DNA of 64,000 nt from Pelagihabitans sp963710535 (GTDB lineage Bacteria; Bacteroidota; Bacteroidia; Flavobacteriales; Flavobacteriaceae): contig CAVQAW010000010.1 of assembly GCA_963710535.1 (NCBI GenBank), forward strand, positions 124,001-188,000, in the 5' to 3' direction. A program made the translations under genes and the position numbers. Position 1 is the stretch's first letter. The number at the start of each line of letters is the position of its first letter. This document shows, piece by piece, positions 17,127-25,739 of this stretch. Below the pieces are notes generated by a model that was not told where the DNA came from, made no database searches, and worked only from the letters and a program-made list of their open reading frames with translations.

Positions 17127-17230
17127 TTTTTTAATTCTTTAGTACAAGGCGACAAACGCAAACATTTACGCTATCGCCATTTCAATGGGCTGTGGTATCG
17201 ACGACACCAAGGTTGGGTCCTGCCAATACG

Positions 17231-20200
17231 CTATCCTTTTTCCGCTATCCGCAAGATATCTCCAAAAACGCCCCTTGCGGTCACCGCAGCTCCAGCCCCG
17301 GCCCCTTGAATGACCAACGGATTGGCACCATAGGATTCGGTATAGATCTCGATGATCGAATCAGATCCCTTTACCTGTCCAAGGGCACTTTCTTTGGGAA
17401 CGGAAATGAGTTTGACGTTTAATAGCCCTTTGTCTTTTTGCAGGTCGCCATGAAGATCGCCTACATAGCGAAGCACGTGACCGGGTTTTTGGTTTTTTTT
17501 GATTTCATTGAACTTGACATCGAGGGCTTCCAGGTTTTCCAAGAAAAAATCGACCGTTACTTCCTGCAAGGCCTCAGGGATCAAATTTTGGATGTCGATA
17601 TCCGAAAATTCGTTTCGCAGGTCGAGTTCTCTCGCCAAAATCAGGAGTTTTCTGCCCACATCGTTACCGGACAGGTCTTCCCTCGGGTCAGGCTCTGTAA
17701 ATCCTTGCTTCATGGCCTCCTTTAAAATGGCGGAGAAGGGCACATCCACTTCCGAAAAAGTGTTGAAGATATAGCTCAGCGATCCGGAGAATACACCTTT
17801 GATCCCCGTGATGTTCTCCCCCGAAAGGTGTAACAGTTTAATGGTATCGATTAAGGGTAGACCGGCCCCTACATTGGTTTCGTACAGATATTGCTTTTGG
17901 TTTTTGGACAATTCGTCGCGCAACAGCTGGTAATAGTCAAAGCCCAATGTATTTGCGATTTTGTTCGAGGATACCAGATCAAATCCGTTTTCAACCAAAT
18001 CGAAATAATGGGCCACAAAATCCTGACTTGCGGTATTATCAACCGCAATAAGGTTTTCAAGATGGTGTTGCTTCGCAAATGTGATGACATCGGCAACTTG
18101 GTATGGTTCGCCCTTCTCCTTGATGACGGCTTTCCACCCTTTGGGAACGCCATTTTTGTTCAATAGCACTTTTTTGGAGTTGGCCACTGCAAAAATTTTC
18201 AAATCGAGTCCCTTTCGGTTTTCGATACTGCCGGCGGAATACAAAATTTGATCGATCATGGTACCACCAACGTTGCCATGTCCGAAAACGGCCAAATTGA
18301 TCTTCTTACTGATTCCAAAAATCTGACCGTGCATTACATTGAGCGCTTTATGCAGGTCAGATCTATTGACCACCAAGCTCACATTTTTTCCAGACACCGT
18401 ATTATTGAACAATAATGGTACGATTTGGTTCTTGATCAGCGCATTGTACGGTTTATGAAAGGTGCTAAGGTCTTGTCCTACGATGGATATCACCGAAACA
18501 TCGTTAACCACGGAAATCAAATTGATGTCCTTTGCCAAAAAATCAGTGCTGAATTCCTTGTCCAAAGCCTGTTTTGCCTGGTTGGCCCTATTTCTTTTCA
18601 CCACCAATCCAATGCCCCTTTCCGAGGAACCTTGGGAAATGATACTCACACTGATGTTGTTGGCTTCGAGGGTTTTAAAGATTCGGGCATCGATGCCTAC
18701 CTTGCCCAAGAGTCCGCGGCCCTCGAGATTGATCATGGCCACATCTTCGATGATCGAGAGCGATTTGATTCCCTCCTTGCTCGATTTGGCACTGATCAAA
18801 GTACCCTCATTGTCTTTATTGAAAGTGTTGAGAATGCGTAGCGGTATATTTTTTTCGATGAGCGGAATAATGGTCTTGGCATGCAATATGGTTGCCCCAA
18901 AATTGGCCAGTTCGTTGGCTTCGGCATAGGAGAGATTATCGATTCGCCTGGCTTCGTGCACAAAATCAGGGTTGGCAGTGTATATCCCATCGACATGGGT
19001 ATAGTTCTGCAGTTCTTCGGCGTCCAGAAAATTTGCCAGCAATGCGGCCGAATAATTACTCCCATTCCTTCCCAAGGTAGTCGTTTCCCCTACCTCGGTG
19101 GCGGCGATAAAACCGGTAATTACCGGAACAGTGCCCGGTTTGAGCTTTGCGAAGGCCAATAACACCTTTTCCTTCGAAATCTGTTCCAACAATTTGGCAT
19201 CGCCAAAGGTGTCATCGGTAATCATAAATTCCCTGGCATCCAATAACTGGGCCTGTATCCCCTTACCTATCAATAATTTGGTAATCAACTTGGCCGATAT
19301 CAATTCCCCATAGGCCAGGACTTCATCTTTGATTTTCGGGCTGTAATCTCCAAGAATGGAGATGCCCTCGAACAGTTTGGCAAGACTTCTGAATTCTTCG
19401 GAAAGGTTCACATTGGCGAAAGTGTGCTTTTGATATTTTTCAAAGGCCTCGAAGTCTTTCCTGTAATCCTGCCCCTTCGCCGCCATTTCGAGCAATTGCT
19501 CAAGTTGGTCTGTGGCCTTTTCCCTGGCCGACAGCACTACCGCGATATTTTCTCCCCCGTTCACCTTCCCGGAGATGATTTCCAGTACACGCTCCAAACC
19601 CTCTCCATTGCTTAACGAACGGCCTCCAAACTTTAAGATCTTGATCTTGCCCGACTGTCCTTTCGGATTAAAAATGGTCGTTAGCAGCTTCTCCATCTGC
19701 TCAAATTCGATCAGAAAAGCATCATGACCGTGTAAAGAGCTGATCTCCCCGTAGGTGACGTTGCTTTTGGCCTGTGCCAGCTGCTTAAAGGTTTCTTTAT
19801 TCTCTTTGGCGGTAAAGAACAGGTCGGAGTCTACTCCAATGATATGGATGTTCGTGCTGCTGTTCTGTAAATTGATGAAATTCTGTTCCCCGTTTCTGGT
19901 CACATCAATGGTCTTGAGCAATTGGTTCATCAATTTGTAGGCCGACAGTTGAAATCGTTCCTGCAATTTCTTGCCATGGTGCATCAACCAACTTTCGACA
20001 TTGAAAACCTGCAATTCTTCGTTGGTACTCCTTTTAAACCTTTCCTTGAATGATTCCGGTGTACGATAGCACAGCATGGCATGCATGCGAGCATCGTGCA
20101 CGGGTTGTTTGGAATTGATAAGGAACTGCTCCTGTATCTGACAGTTGGCGATCAACCAATCGGTAGACTTCCAGTCTGAGGCCACGGGTATCAAGTGTTC

Positions 20201-20617
20201 GGTGAGCTTAGGGTCAAGCGCGGCCATCTCCCACGCGATCCCCCCGCCCAGGGAACCCCCGATGATGGCGAACAATTTTTTGATGTTCAGCTGTTGCAAT
20301 CCCAACAGGAAAATTCGGGCCACATCCCCCGCAACAAAATCTTTGTAGTTGTCGATGACGAATTGATCGTAACCGTTTCCCGGTATGTTAAAAGCCAAAA
20401 TGGTATAATTGTGGGTGTCGATACACTTGCCCTCTCCTATGAGAGAGGCCCACCAACCTTCATCGCCGGTGATATTCGAATTGCCCGTTAGCGCATGGTT
20501 CACCAAAACGATGGGCGCGGTATGCAGGGCCCTACCGAACAATTGGTATGAAAGCGCGATATCTTGGGATACCCCGTTAAGGGTGATGTAGTTTTTTAGT
20601 TGGAGGTGGTGTAGCAT
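17231..20617 (-). CDS. MetX-aspartokinase-homoserine dehydrogenase triple fusion
   Basis: One 1128-residue frame with three enzymes. Residues 1 to about 320 are an alpha/beta-hydrolase homoserine acetyltransferase: nucleophile in GGSLGG (Ser122), acid in VDSDLFF, His in SLHGHDAFL. Residues about 324-760 are aspartokinase, starting ILKFGGRSL, with TTLGRNGSNYSA and two ACT regions. Residues about 770-1128 are homoserine dehydrogenase, starting LAVFGHGNVGG, with NKIAN and TEPDPREDLSGNDVGRK. It therefore performs the first and third steps of the aspartate family pathway plus homoserine acylation for methionine. It lies 98 bp downstream of metY across a long hairpin. No frameshift is seen, so the fusion looks functional. 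Confidence 0.93.
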   Translation of the reverse strand: MLHHLQLKNYITLNGVSQDIALSYQLFGRALHTAPIVLVNHALTGNSNITGDEGWWASLIGEGKCIDTHNYTILAFNIPGNGYDQFVIDNYKDFVAGDVARIFLLGLQQLNIKKLFAIIGGSLGGGIAWEMAALDPKLTEHLIPVASDWKSTDWLIANCQIQEQFLINSKQPVHDARMHAMLCYRTPESFKERFKRSTNEELQVFNVESWLMHHGKKLQERFQLSAYKLMNQLLKTIDVTRNGEQNFINLQNSSTNIHIIGVDSDLFFTAKENKETFKQLAQAKSNVTYGEISSLHGHDAFLIEFEQMEKLLTTIFNPKGQSGKIKILKFGGRSLSNGEGLERVLEIISGKVNGGENIAVVLSAREKATDQLEQLLEMAAKGQDYRKDFEAFEKYQKHTFANVNLSEEFRSLAKLFEGISILGDYSPKIKDEVLAYGELISAKLITKLLIGKGIQAQLLDAREFMITDDTFGDAKLLEQISKEKVLLAFAKLKPGTVPVITGFIAATEVGETTTLGRNGSNYSAALLANFLDAEELQNYTHVDGIYTANPDFVHEARRIDNLSYAEANELANFGATILHAKTIIPLIEKNIPLRILNTFNKDNEGTLISAKSSKEGIKSLSIIEDVAMINLEGRGLLGKVGIDARIFKTLEANNISVSIISQGSSERGIGLVVKRNRANQAKQALDKEFSTDFLAKDINLISVVNDVSVISIVGQDLSTFHKPYNALIKNQIVPLLFNNTVSGKNVSLVVNRSDLHKALNVMHGQIFGISKKINLAVFGHGNVGGTMIDQILYSAGSIENRKGLDLKIFAVANSKKVLLNKNGVPKGWKAVIKEKGEPYQVADVITFAKQHHLENLIAVDNTASQDFVAHYFDLVENGFDLVSSNKIANTLGFDYYQLLRDELSKNQKQYLYETNVGAGLPLIDTIKLLHLSGENITGIKGVFSGSLSYIFNTFSEVDVPFSAILKEAMKQGFTEPDPREDLSGNDVGRKLLILARELDLRNEFSDIDIQNLIPEALQEVTVDFFLENLEALDVKFNEIKKNQKPGHVLRYVGDLHGDLQKDKGLLNVKLISVPKESALGQVKGSDSIIEIYTESYGANPLVIQGAGAGAAVTARGVFGDILRIAEKG

Positions 20618-20649
20618 GAAGTAAATTGTGTACCGTGATGACCATCCTA

Positions 20650-20690
20650 TTGAACAGGGGCATTGATCAATGATTATGCGCCCTGTTCAA
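20650..20690 (-). other. Strong intercistronic hairpin between metY and the MetX-ThrA fusion
   Basis: TTGAACAGGG (20650-20659) pairs perfectly with CCCTGTTCAA (20681-20690), and the inner GCAT/ATGC extends the stem. There is no T run on the minus strand, so it is not a standard terminator. It may stabilise or process the transcript, or tune expression of the downstream gene. Confidence 0.6.
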
Positions 20691-20715
20691 ACCGATGGCA
20701 TTAAGCGTTTTCCGT

Positions 20716-22008
20716 TTAGGCAAAGACAGATTTATCAATCGTGGCGAAAGCAGCGACCAGATCTGCTTTTAAATCTTCGATATCTTCAAGGCCTACCGAC
20801 AATCGAATCAGATCCTTGGTGACCCCGGTAGCTACCTGTGCCAGATCGTCCAATTGCTGGTGGGTCGTACTTGCAGGGTGGATGATCAACGATTTCGAAT
20901 CGCCGATATTGGCCAAAAGGGAGAACAATTTGGTACCATCGGCTATCTTTTTGGCCGATTCGAAACCACCTTTCACCCCGAAAGTAACTATGCCGCTCTG
21001 TCCCTTGGGCAGATAGGTCTTGGCAAGGGCGTTATATTTGCTGGCGGATAATCCCGGATAATTGACCCAGGCCACTTCGTCACGGCCTTGCAACCATTTT
21101 GCGAGCGCCAGTGCATTCTCACTATGTTTTTTCATGCGTATGTCCAAAGTTTCCAATCCTTGGATAATCTGGAAGGCGTTGAACGGACTCAGTGCCCCAC
21201 CGTAATCCCTTAATCCTTCTATGCGTGCCTTGGCAATAAATGCAGCCGCCCCAAGGGCATCATGGTACACCAAACCATGATAACCGGCCGAAGGTTCGGT
21301 AAATTCGGGAAATTTCCCATTGGCCCAATCGAATGTTCCGGCATCGATGATCGCGCCGCCCAAAGCGGTACCGTTACCGTTGATATATTTGGTTAGGGAG
21401 TGGATCACAATGTTGGCACCGTGGGCTATAGGGTTGAGCAAAGCGGGACTGGGCACTGTGTTATCCACTATAAAAGGAACTTTGGCCGCCTTGGCTTCGG
21501 CCGCTATGGCCTTTAAATCCAAAACATCCAATTTTGGGTTCCCCAACGATTCCACAAAAATAGCCCTGGTGTTTTCCTTTACGGCCTTACCAAAATTAGT
21601 GGGATTGGAAGGGTCGACAAAGGTAGTGGTGATGCCCAATCTGGGAAGGGTAACACTGAATAGGTTGTAGGTTCCCCCATATAGACTGTTGGAAGCCACG
21701 ATATGATCGCCTGCCTTCAACAGTACCAACAAGGCCGTGGTCGTTGCCGCTGTCCCTGAAGCGGTGACAACGGCTGCAATACCTCCTTCGAGGGCCGCAA
21801 GTCGTTGTTCCAAGATATCATTGGTAGGGTTATTGATCCTGGTATAGATATTCCCAAACTCAGCCAAGGAAAAAAGATTGGCAGCATGGTCGGAATTGTT
21901 GAACACGTAGGCCGTGGTCTGATAGATTGGAACCGCCCTGGTACCCCCATGGGCGTTGGTGTCGTGCCCTGCATGAAGGGCATTGGTTGCAAATTTTTGA
22001 TCACTCAT
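20716..22008 (-). CDS. metY: O-acetylhomoserine sulfhydrylase
   Basis: A 430-residue PLP enzyme of the MetY class, longer than MetZ/MetB relatives. It opens FATNALHAGHD and contains TTAYVFNNSDHAANLF, YTRINNPTNDILE, the PLP Lys in IHSLTKYINGNG and a C-terminal LIRLSVGLEDIEDL. It makes homocysteine directly from O-acetylhomoserine and sulfide, linking the sulfate reduction operon to methionine. A SAM-I riboswitch lies in its leader, 124 bp upstream of the start, so it should be shut down by high SAM. Confidence 0.93.
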   Translation of the reverse strand: MSDQKFATNALHAGHDTNAHGGTRAVPIYQTTAYVFNNSDHAANLFSLAEFGNIYTRINNPTNDILEQRLAALEGGIAAVVTASGTAATTTALLVLLKAGDHIVASNSLYGGTYNLFSVTLPRLGITTTFVDPSNPTNFGKAVKENTRAIFVESLGNPKLDVLDLKAIAAEAKAAKVPFIVDNTVPSPALLNPIAHGANIVIHSLTKYINGNGTALGGAIIDAGTFDWANGKFPEFTEPSAGYHGLVYHDALGAAAFIAKARIEGLRDYGGALSPFNAFQIIQGLETLDIRMKKHSENALALAKWLQGRDEVAWVNYPGLSASKYNALAKTYLPKGQSGIVTFGVKGGFESAKKIADGTKLFSLLANIGDSKSLIIHPASTTHQQLDDLAQVATGVTKDLIRLSVGLEDIEDLKADLVAAFATIDKSVFA

Positions 22009-22106
22009 GATTTCTGGTTTTTTAATGGTTCATAGATCGATTAAAAAATCCAAACGAACGGGCAACTGCGACCGTGCCGGTCAAATCAAAGTGTTTCAAG
22101 AAAGCG

Positions 22107-22134
22107 AAAAATTACGGAAGTAATTTGTTTTCGT
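22107..22134 (-). promoter_or_regulatory. Possible expression-platform hairpin of the metY riboswitch
   Basis: Directly after the P1 3' strand, CGAAAA-CA-AATTAC can pair with GTAATTTTTCG around a TTCC loop. It abuts P1, so it could compete with it. The T run lies within the stem, and I cannot tell whether it acts on transcription or translation. Confidence 0.35.
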
Positions 22135-22240
22135 TATCTGTCACGCCAATGGGGTGATAGAATTTAGCACCTTCTCTGCAAATGGAACAAAGGGTTGCTA
22201 AGGCTTCAAAGGGTCTACTCCCTCCACCTTTCTTGATAAC
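22133..22240 (-). ncRNA. SAM-I (S-box) riboswitch, metY leader
   Basis: The minus strand carries P1 GTTATC/GATAAC (22240-22235 and 22138-22133). The core AAGAAAGGTGGAGGGA comes next, then GACCCTTTGAAGCC, TTAGCAACCC and GAAGGTGCTAAATTC, and a P4 hairpin (CTATCAC...GTGACAG). It is clearly homologous to the copy at 7175-7275 but with a different loop in P3. It should repress metY, and perhaps the fusion gene behind it, when SAM is bound. Confidence 0.93.
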
Positions 22241-22271
22241 AATTCAATAAGTGTTTGAACTTTTTGGTTTA

Positions 22272-22304
22272 CAAATATAGTTGCAGGAAATTAAAAATTT
22301 CCAA
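22272..22304 (-). promoter_or_regulatory. Putative promoter of the SAM-I/metY unit
   Basis: The -7 box TATATTTG (22279-22272) matches TAnnTTTG, with TTG (22304-22302) 22 bp upstream. The predicted start is near 22265, about 25 nt ahead of the riboswitch and only about 50 bp past the metK stop. Confidence 0.5.
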
Positions 22305-22317
22305 TTTTTTGAAAAAA

Positions 22318-23574
22318 TTATAAATTGAACGCGGCCTTTACCTTGTCTACCATATCCAGTTTCTCCCAAGTGAACAGTTCCACGGTTTTTTCTATTTTAC
22401 CGTTATAAGGGGATTCAAAGACCTTTGTGACCACTCTTGGTTCTTTTCCCATATGCCCATATGCAGCCGATTCCAAATAGATTGGGTTTCTTAATTTCAA
22501 TCGTTCCTCAATGGCGTAGGGCCGCATATCGAAGAGTTGCTCCACTTTTTTGGCAATTGCACCATCGGTCAGCTTCACATTGGAACGCCCATAGGTATCC
22601 ACAAAAATTGAAGTGGGTTTCACCACCCCTATCGCATAGCTCACCTGTACCAAAACTTCATCAGCTACGCCTGCCGCTACCAAATTTTTAGCGATATGAC
22701 GGGCCGCATAGGCGGCGCTGCGATCCACCTTGCTGGGATCCTTACCGCTAAATGCGCCACCTCCATGGGCCCCTTTGCCACCATAGGTGTCAACGATGAT
22801 CTTCCTTCCGGTCAATCCGGTATCGCCATGCGGACCTCCGATCACGAATTTCCCGGTGGGATTGATATGATAGGTGATTTGATCGTCGAACAAGCCCTGG
22901 ATTTTTTTTGGCAATTGCTTCTTGACCTTTGGTATAAGGATATCCAGGATATCTTTTTTGATCTTGGACAACATTTTATCGTCGTTCTTGTCAAATACGT
23001 CGTGCTGGGTGGATACGACAATGGTATCGATGCGCTGCGGAACATTGTCATCGGAATATTCAATGGTGACTTGCGATTTGGCGTCCGGACGCAGGTACTT
23101 GATCTCTTTGTTCTCCTTTCGTAGTGCGGCCAGGACCTGTAGTATCTTGTGCGAAATATCCAAGGCCAATGGCATGTAATTTGAGGTTTCCTTGGTCGCA
23201 TAGCCGAACATCATGCCCTGATCTCCCGCGCCTTGATCTTCTTTTGCGCCCCGATCAACCCCTTGGTTGATGTCTTGCGATTGCTCATGTATCAAAGAAA
23301 TCACCCCGCAAGAATCCCCGCTGAATTGATATTCACCTTTGGTATAGCCAATTTTATTGATGACGTCCCTGGCGATCGTCTGTACATCCAAATAGGTGTG
23401 GCTCTTCACCTCGCCGGCCAAAACAACCTGCCCAGTGGTGACCAGAGTTTCACAGGCTACCTTGCTTTCCGGATCAAAGGCCAAAAAATGGTCCAACAAA
23501 GCGTCGCTGATCTGATCCGCTACCTTGTCCGGATGCCCCTCACTGACCGATTCAGAAGTAAATAAATATGACAT
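22318..23574 (-). CDS. metK: S-adenosylmethionine synthetase
   Basis: A 418-residue enzyme making SAM from methionine and ATP. It shows FTSESVSEGHPDKVADQ with the ATP-site His, ACETLVTTG, GAGDQGMMFGYA and the phosphate loop GGGAFSGKDPSKVDRSAAY. It is about 30 residues longer than E. coli MetK, mainly by insertions in the middle domain, as is usual in Bacteroidota. The leader of about 200 nt carries a SAM-II type riboswitch, so the enzyme probably responds to its own product. It is transcribed away from the deoxynucleoside kinase gene. Confidence 0.97.
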   Translation of the reverse strand: MSYLFTSESVSEGHPDKVADQISDALLDHFLAFDPESKVACETLVTTGQVVLAGEVKSHTYLDVQTIARDVINKIGYTKGEYQFSGDSCGVISLIHEQSQDINQGVDRGAKEDQGAGDQGMMFGYATKETSNYMPLALDISHKILQVLAALRKENKEIKYLRPDAKSQVTIEYSDDNVPQRIDTIVVSTQHDVFDKNDDKMLSKIKKDILDILIPKVKKQLPKKIQGLFDDQITYHINPTGKFVIGGPHGDTGLTGRKIIVDTYGGKGAHGGGAFSGKDPSKVDRSAAYAARHIAKNLVAAGVADEVLVQVSYAIGVVKPTSIFVDTYGRSNVKLTDGAIAKKVEQLFDMRPYAIEERLKLRNPIYLESAAYGHMGKEPRVVTKVFESPYNGKIEKTVELFTWEKLDMVDKVKAAFNL

Positions 23575-23596
23575 ACTATACTTTATTTAGCTGAAA

Positions 23597-23607
23597 AAGG
23601 ATTTGAC
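23597..23607 (-). promoter_or_regulatory. Candidate switching strand of the metK riboswitch
   Basis: GTCAAATCCTT on the minus strand, followed by TTT, is an exact 11-nt complement of AAGGATTTGAC inside the aptamer loop (23763-23753). Pairing would destroy the SAM pseudoknot, so this is the likely expression platform. The direction of the switch is unclear. Confidence 0.55.
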
Positions 23608-23647
23608 GGAAACGGGCCAAGAAGTATAATATTGAACATAACCAATA

Positions 23648-23770
23648 TCAACTGCTTTAGCATTTTTTATATCGGTTCAATTGTATTGAAATCCGACATC
23701 CGGTTTTCTTGACCAGGACCTGAATTTTGTTCAAGTATAGAGGTTGCAATCAGTCAAATCCTTCCTCTGT
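23648..23770 (-). ncRNA. SAM-II type riboswitch with long inserted loops, metK leader
   Basis: On the minus strand P1 is AGAGG/CCTCT (23768-23764 and 23743-23739). It encloses GGATTTGACTGATTGCAA, which carries the SAM-II signature GAUUUG...UUGCA. The 3' element GCTAAAGCAGT (23661-23651) carries GCUAAAG, and its CAGT can pair with ACTG of the loop to form the P2 pseudoknot. Between the two parts are two extra hairpins at 23708-23735 (CTTGA/TCAAG) and 23670-23698 (TTCAAT/ATTGAA), unlike the short linker of compact SAM-II. From memory, SAM-II variants with long loops have been described. A -7 box ends 11 nt upstream. Confidence 0.82.
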
Positions 23771-23780
23771 GTTGAGAGAG

Positions 23781-23788
23781 CAAAAATA
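23781..23788 (-). promoter_or_regulatory. Putative -7 promoter box of metK
   Basis: TATTTTTG on the minus strand matches TAnnTTTG and would start transcription near 23774, just ahead of the riboswitch. No convincing -33 TTG is visible. The rest of the 460-bp gap between metK and the kinase, about 23790-24034, shows nothing else I can name. Confidence 0.5.
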
Positions 23789-24034
23789 TAAAATTAGTTT
23801 TGTTAAGTGCACATTGTTGATCTTTTTATTCTCCGGCCAAAAAAAAGTGCCAAAAAGCACACTCGAATGTATTGTGGAAGCGGTAAAATAACCTTTCTTC
23901 CTTAAAGCTATTGGAAGCGACCGGGGGTAAAAAATAGAAAAGTATTTAGACGTTTATTTTTTCCCAAACTCGATATACTTCGTATCTTGTCAGCCAGCGC
24001 TTTGATCAACAATCGAACCAAAAAACATAATTGC

Positions 24035-24649
24035 ATGCACATTGCAGTTGCAGGAAATATCGGTGCCGGAAAAACCACCTTGACCCAATTACTTGCCAAA
24101 CATTACAAATGGGAAGCCCATTTCGAGGAAGTAGTGGATAACCCATATCTAGATGATTTTTATACCCAGATGGAGCGATGGAGCTTCAATCTTCAGATTT
24201 ACTTTCTTAACCATCGGTATCGGCAGATATTAAAGATCAGGGAAACTGGCAAGAACGTGATCCAAGACAGGACCATTTATGAGGATGCATTTATATTTGC
24301 GCCCAACTTACATGCCATGGGTTTGATGACGAATCGTGACTTCACCAATTACAAAAGTTTGTTTGAATTGATGGAAAGTTTGGTGCAACCGCCAGATTTG
24401 TTGATCTATCTGAGAAGTTCGATTCCCAATCTCGTCAAACAGATTCACAAGCGGGGACGGGAATATGAAAATTCCATTTCGATCGATTATTTGAGCCGGT
24501 TGAACGAACGTTACGAAGCTTGGGCGCATACCTACGAAAAAGGAAAGTTATTGGTTGTCGATGTAGACCAGCTCGACTTTGTGGACAAGCCCGAAGATTT
24601 AGGCATCGTGATCAACAAAATAGATGCCGAAATAAACGGTTTGTTTTAA
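24035..24649 (+). CDS. Deoxynucleoside kinase
   Basis: A 204-residue P-loop kinase of the dCK/dGK family that phosphorylates deoxynucleosides for salvage. It shows the P-loop AVAGNIGAGKTTL directly at the N-terminus, the substrate segment ERWSFNLQIYFL, the DR motif in NVIQDRTIYED and the lid RGREYENSI. I chose ATG 24035. The frame is open back to 23987, but the extra 16 residues are not part of the fold. It stands alone, divergent from metK and convergent with the App1-like gene. Confidence 0.88.
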   Translation: MHIAVAGNIGAGKTTLTQLLAKHYKWEAHFEEVVDNPYLDDFYTQMERWSFNLQIYFLNHRYRQILKIRETGKNVIQDRTIYEDAFIFAPNLHAMGLMTNRDFTNYKSLFELMESLVQPPDLLIYLRSSIPNLVKQIHKRGREYENSISIDYLSRLNERYEAWAHTYEKGKLLVVDVDQLDFVDKPEDLGIVINKIDAEINGLF

Positions 24650-24662
24650 CCGAACCCCCTAC

Positions 24663-25670
24663 TTATTTGATGAAGCCAAGCCAGCGGGCATGAAGAACCG
24701 CGTCTTCACTCTTTTCTACCAGCATTATGGGTACCGTCCCAAATTGCCCCAACATTTGCTTTACTTTGTTCATTTTTCTTCTGTGCGCCACACTTCGCAG
24801 GTAAATTGCCTTCACCCTGTCGGGAAATGCCCTGACCACTTCCAAATAGATGGCCGCATCGTTTTCGCCGCTGTCCCCGATCAAAATAAAGGAGAGTTCC
24901 GGATAGGTCTTCAGGATATTCACTATTTCCTTCTGTTTTTGCGGCTTTTCGGTTTTGGGTCTTCCAAAACCAAATTCCCTCCAGCTTCTCAACAGTATCG
25001 GGCCCTTTGGAAAGTTGTTCTTGGCCAGGAAAAATTCGAGGTAGCGGTACAGATTCCAAGGACTATGGCTCACATAGAATATGGGGTTCACATTTTGTTC
25101 AGATTTCCCATGGTGCAGCATTTGATAAAATTGTGCCGCGCCCTCCAGCGGAATGCGTTTATCGGCCCGTTTAAAAAAGGTGTTGATGATCACCCGCCAT
25201 TTTAAGGAGGAAACCACGCCTGTGTGCAGGATGGTATCGTCAATATCGCTGATTACCCCGAATTCTGATAAGTCTGAGGGGATCAACATTTCACCATAGA
25301 ATCGATTGGGAAAAGATTTGTTGGCAATGATCCCACTATCGGCGAAGGCTATTTCATAACGAAGCCAGCCTTCACTATCGGAAAGGCCATCCAATTCCGA
25401 GAGGGGCAGATCGATGAGATAATAACCATCGATATCGGTTCTGCCACCGACCTTCCGGCCATCTGCCAGGGTTATGGTAAGTGGGGTATTTCGAATTTCA
25501 TCGGTTTCAAACCGCTTCCAGGTATTGAGCAACAGCCTAAAAAAGCCCTTATCCAAAAGATCGATGATTTCATCCTCCAAGGCACGGCCTCGGGCATAAA
25601 AATGACCGGCATTTCCGTAAGAACGAAATGTAATGATTTGCAGCGCATCTTTGAAATCGATCAAACCCAT
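24663..25670 (-). CDS. App1-like phosphatase (DUF2183)
   Basis: A 335-residue protein with an N-terminal beta domain and a C-terminal HAD-like phosphatase domain. The catalytic motif is in GVISDIDDTILHTG (near residue 140), with YVSHSPWNLY and the motif-IV-like FILIGDSGENDAAIY. This is the DUF2183 family, named after yeast App1 phosphatidate phosphatase. The bacterial substrate is not known. No signal peptide is seen. It follows the hppA terminator on the same strand and converges with the deoxynucleoside kinase gene (13-bp gap). Confidence 0.85.
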   Translation of the reverse strand: MGLIDFKDALQIITFRSYGNAGHFYARGRALEDEIIDLLDKGFFRLLLNTWKRFETDEIRNTPLTITLADGRKVGGRTDIDGYYLIDLPLSELDGLSDSEGWLRYEIAFADSGIIANKSFPNRFYGEMLIPSDLSEFGVISDIDDTILHTGVVSSLKWRVIINTFFKRADKRIPLEGAAQFYQMLHHGKSEQNVNPIFYVSHSPWNLYRYLEFFLAKNNFPKGPILLRSWREFGFGRPKTEKPQKQKEIVNILKTYPELSFILIGDSGENDAAIYLEVVRAFPDRVKAIYLRSVAHRRKMNKVKQMLGQFGTVPIMLVEKSEDAVLHARWLGFIK

Positions 25671-25687
25671 TTGCCCAAATATAACAA

Positions 25688-25720
25688 CAAAAAAACCACC
25701 CTACTTTCGAAGGATGGTTT
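25688..25720 (-). terminator. Intrinsic terminator after hppA
   Basis: On the minus strand AAACCATCCT pairs with GGGTGGTTT plus one more pair (10 bp, one G-U) around TCGAAAGT, followed by seven T residues in all. It lies 20 bp past the hppA stop. Confidence 0.8.
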
Positions 25721-25739
25721 AATCTATTTCCTTGATCGA

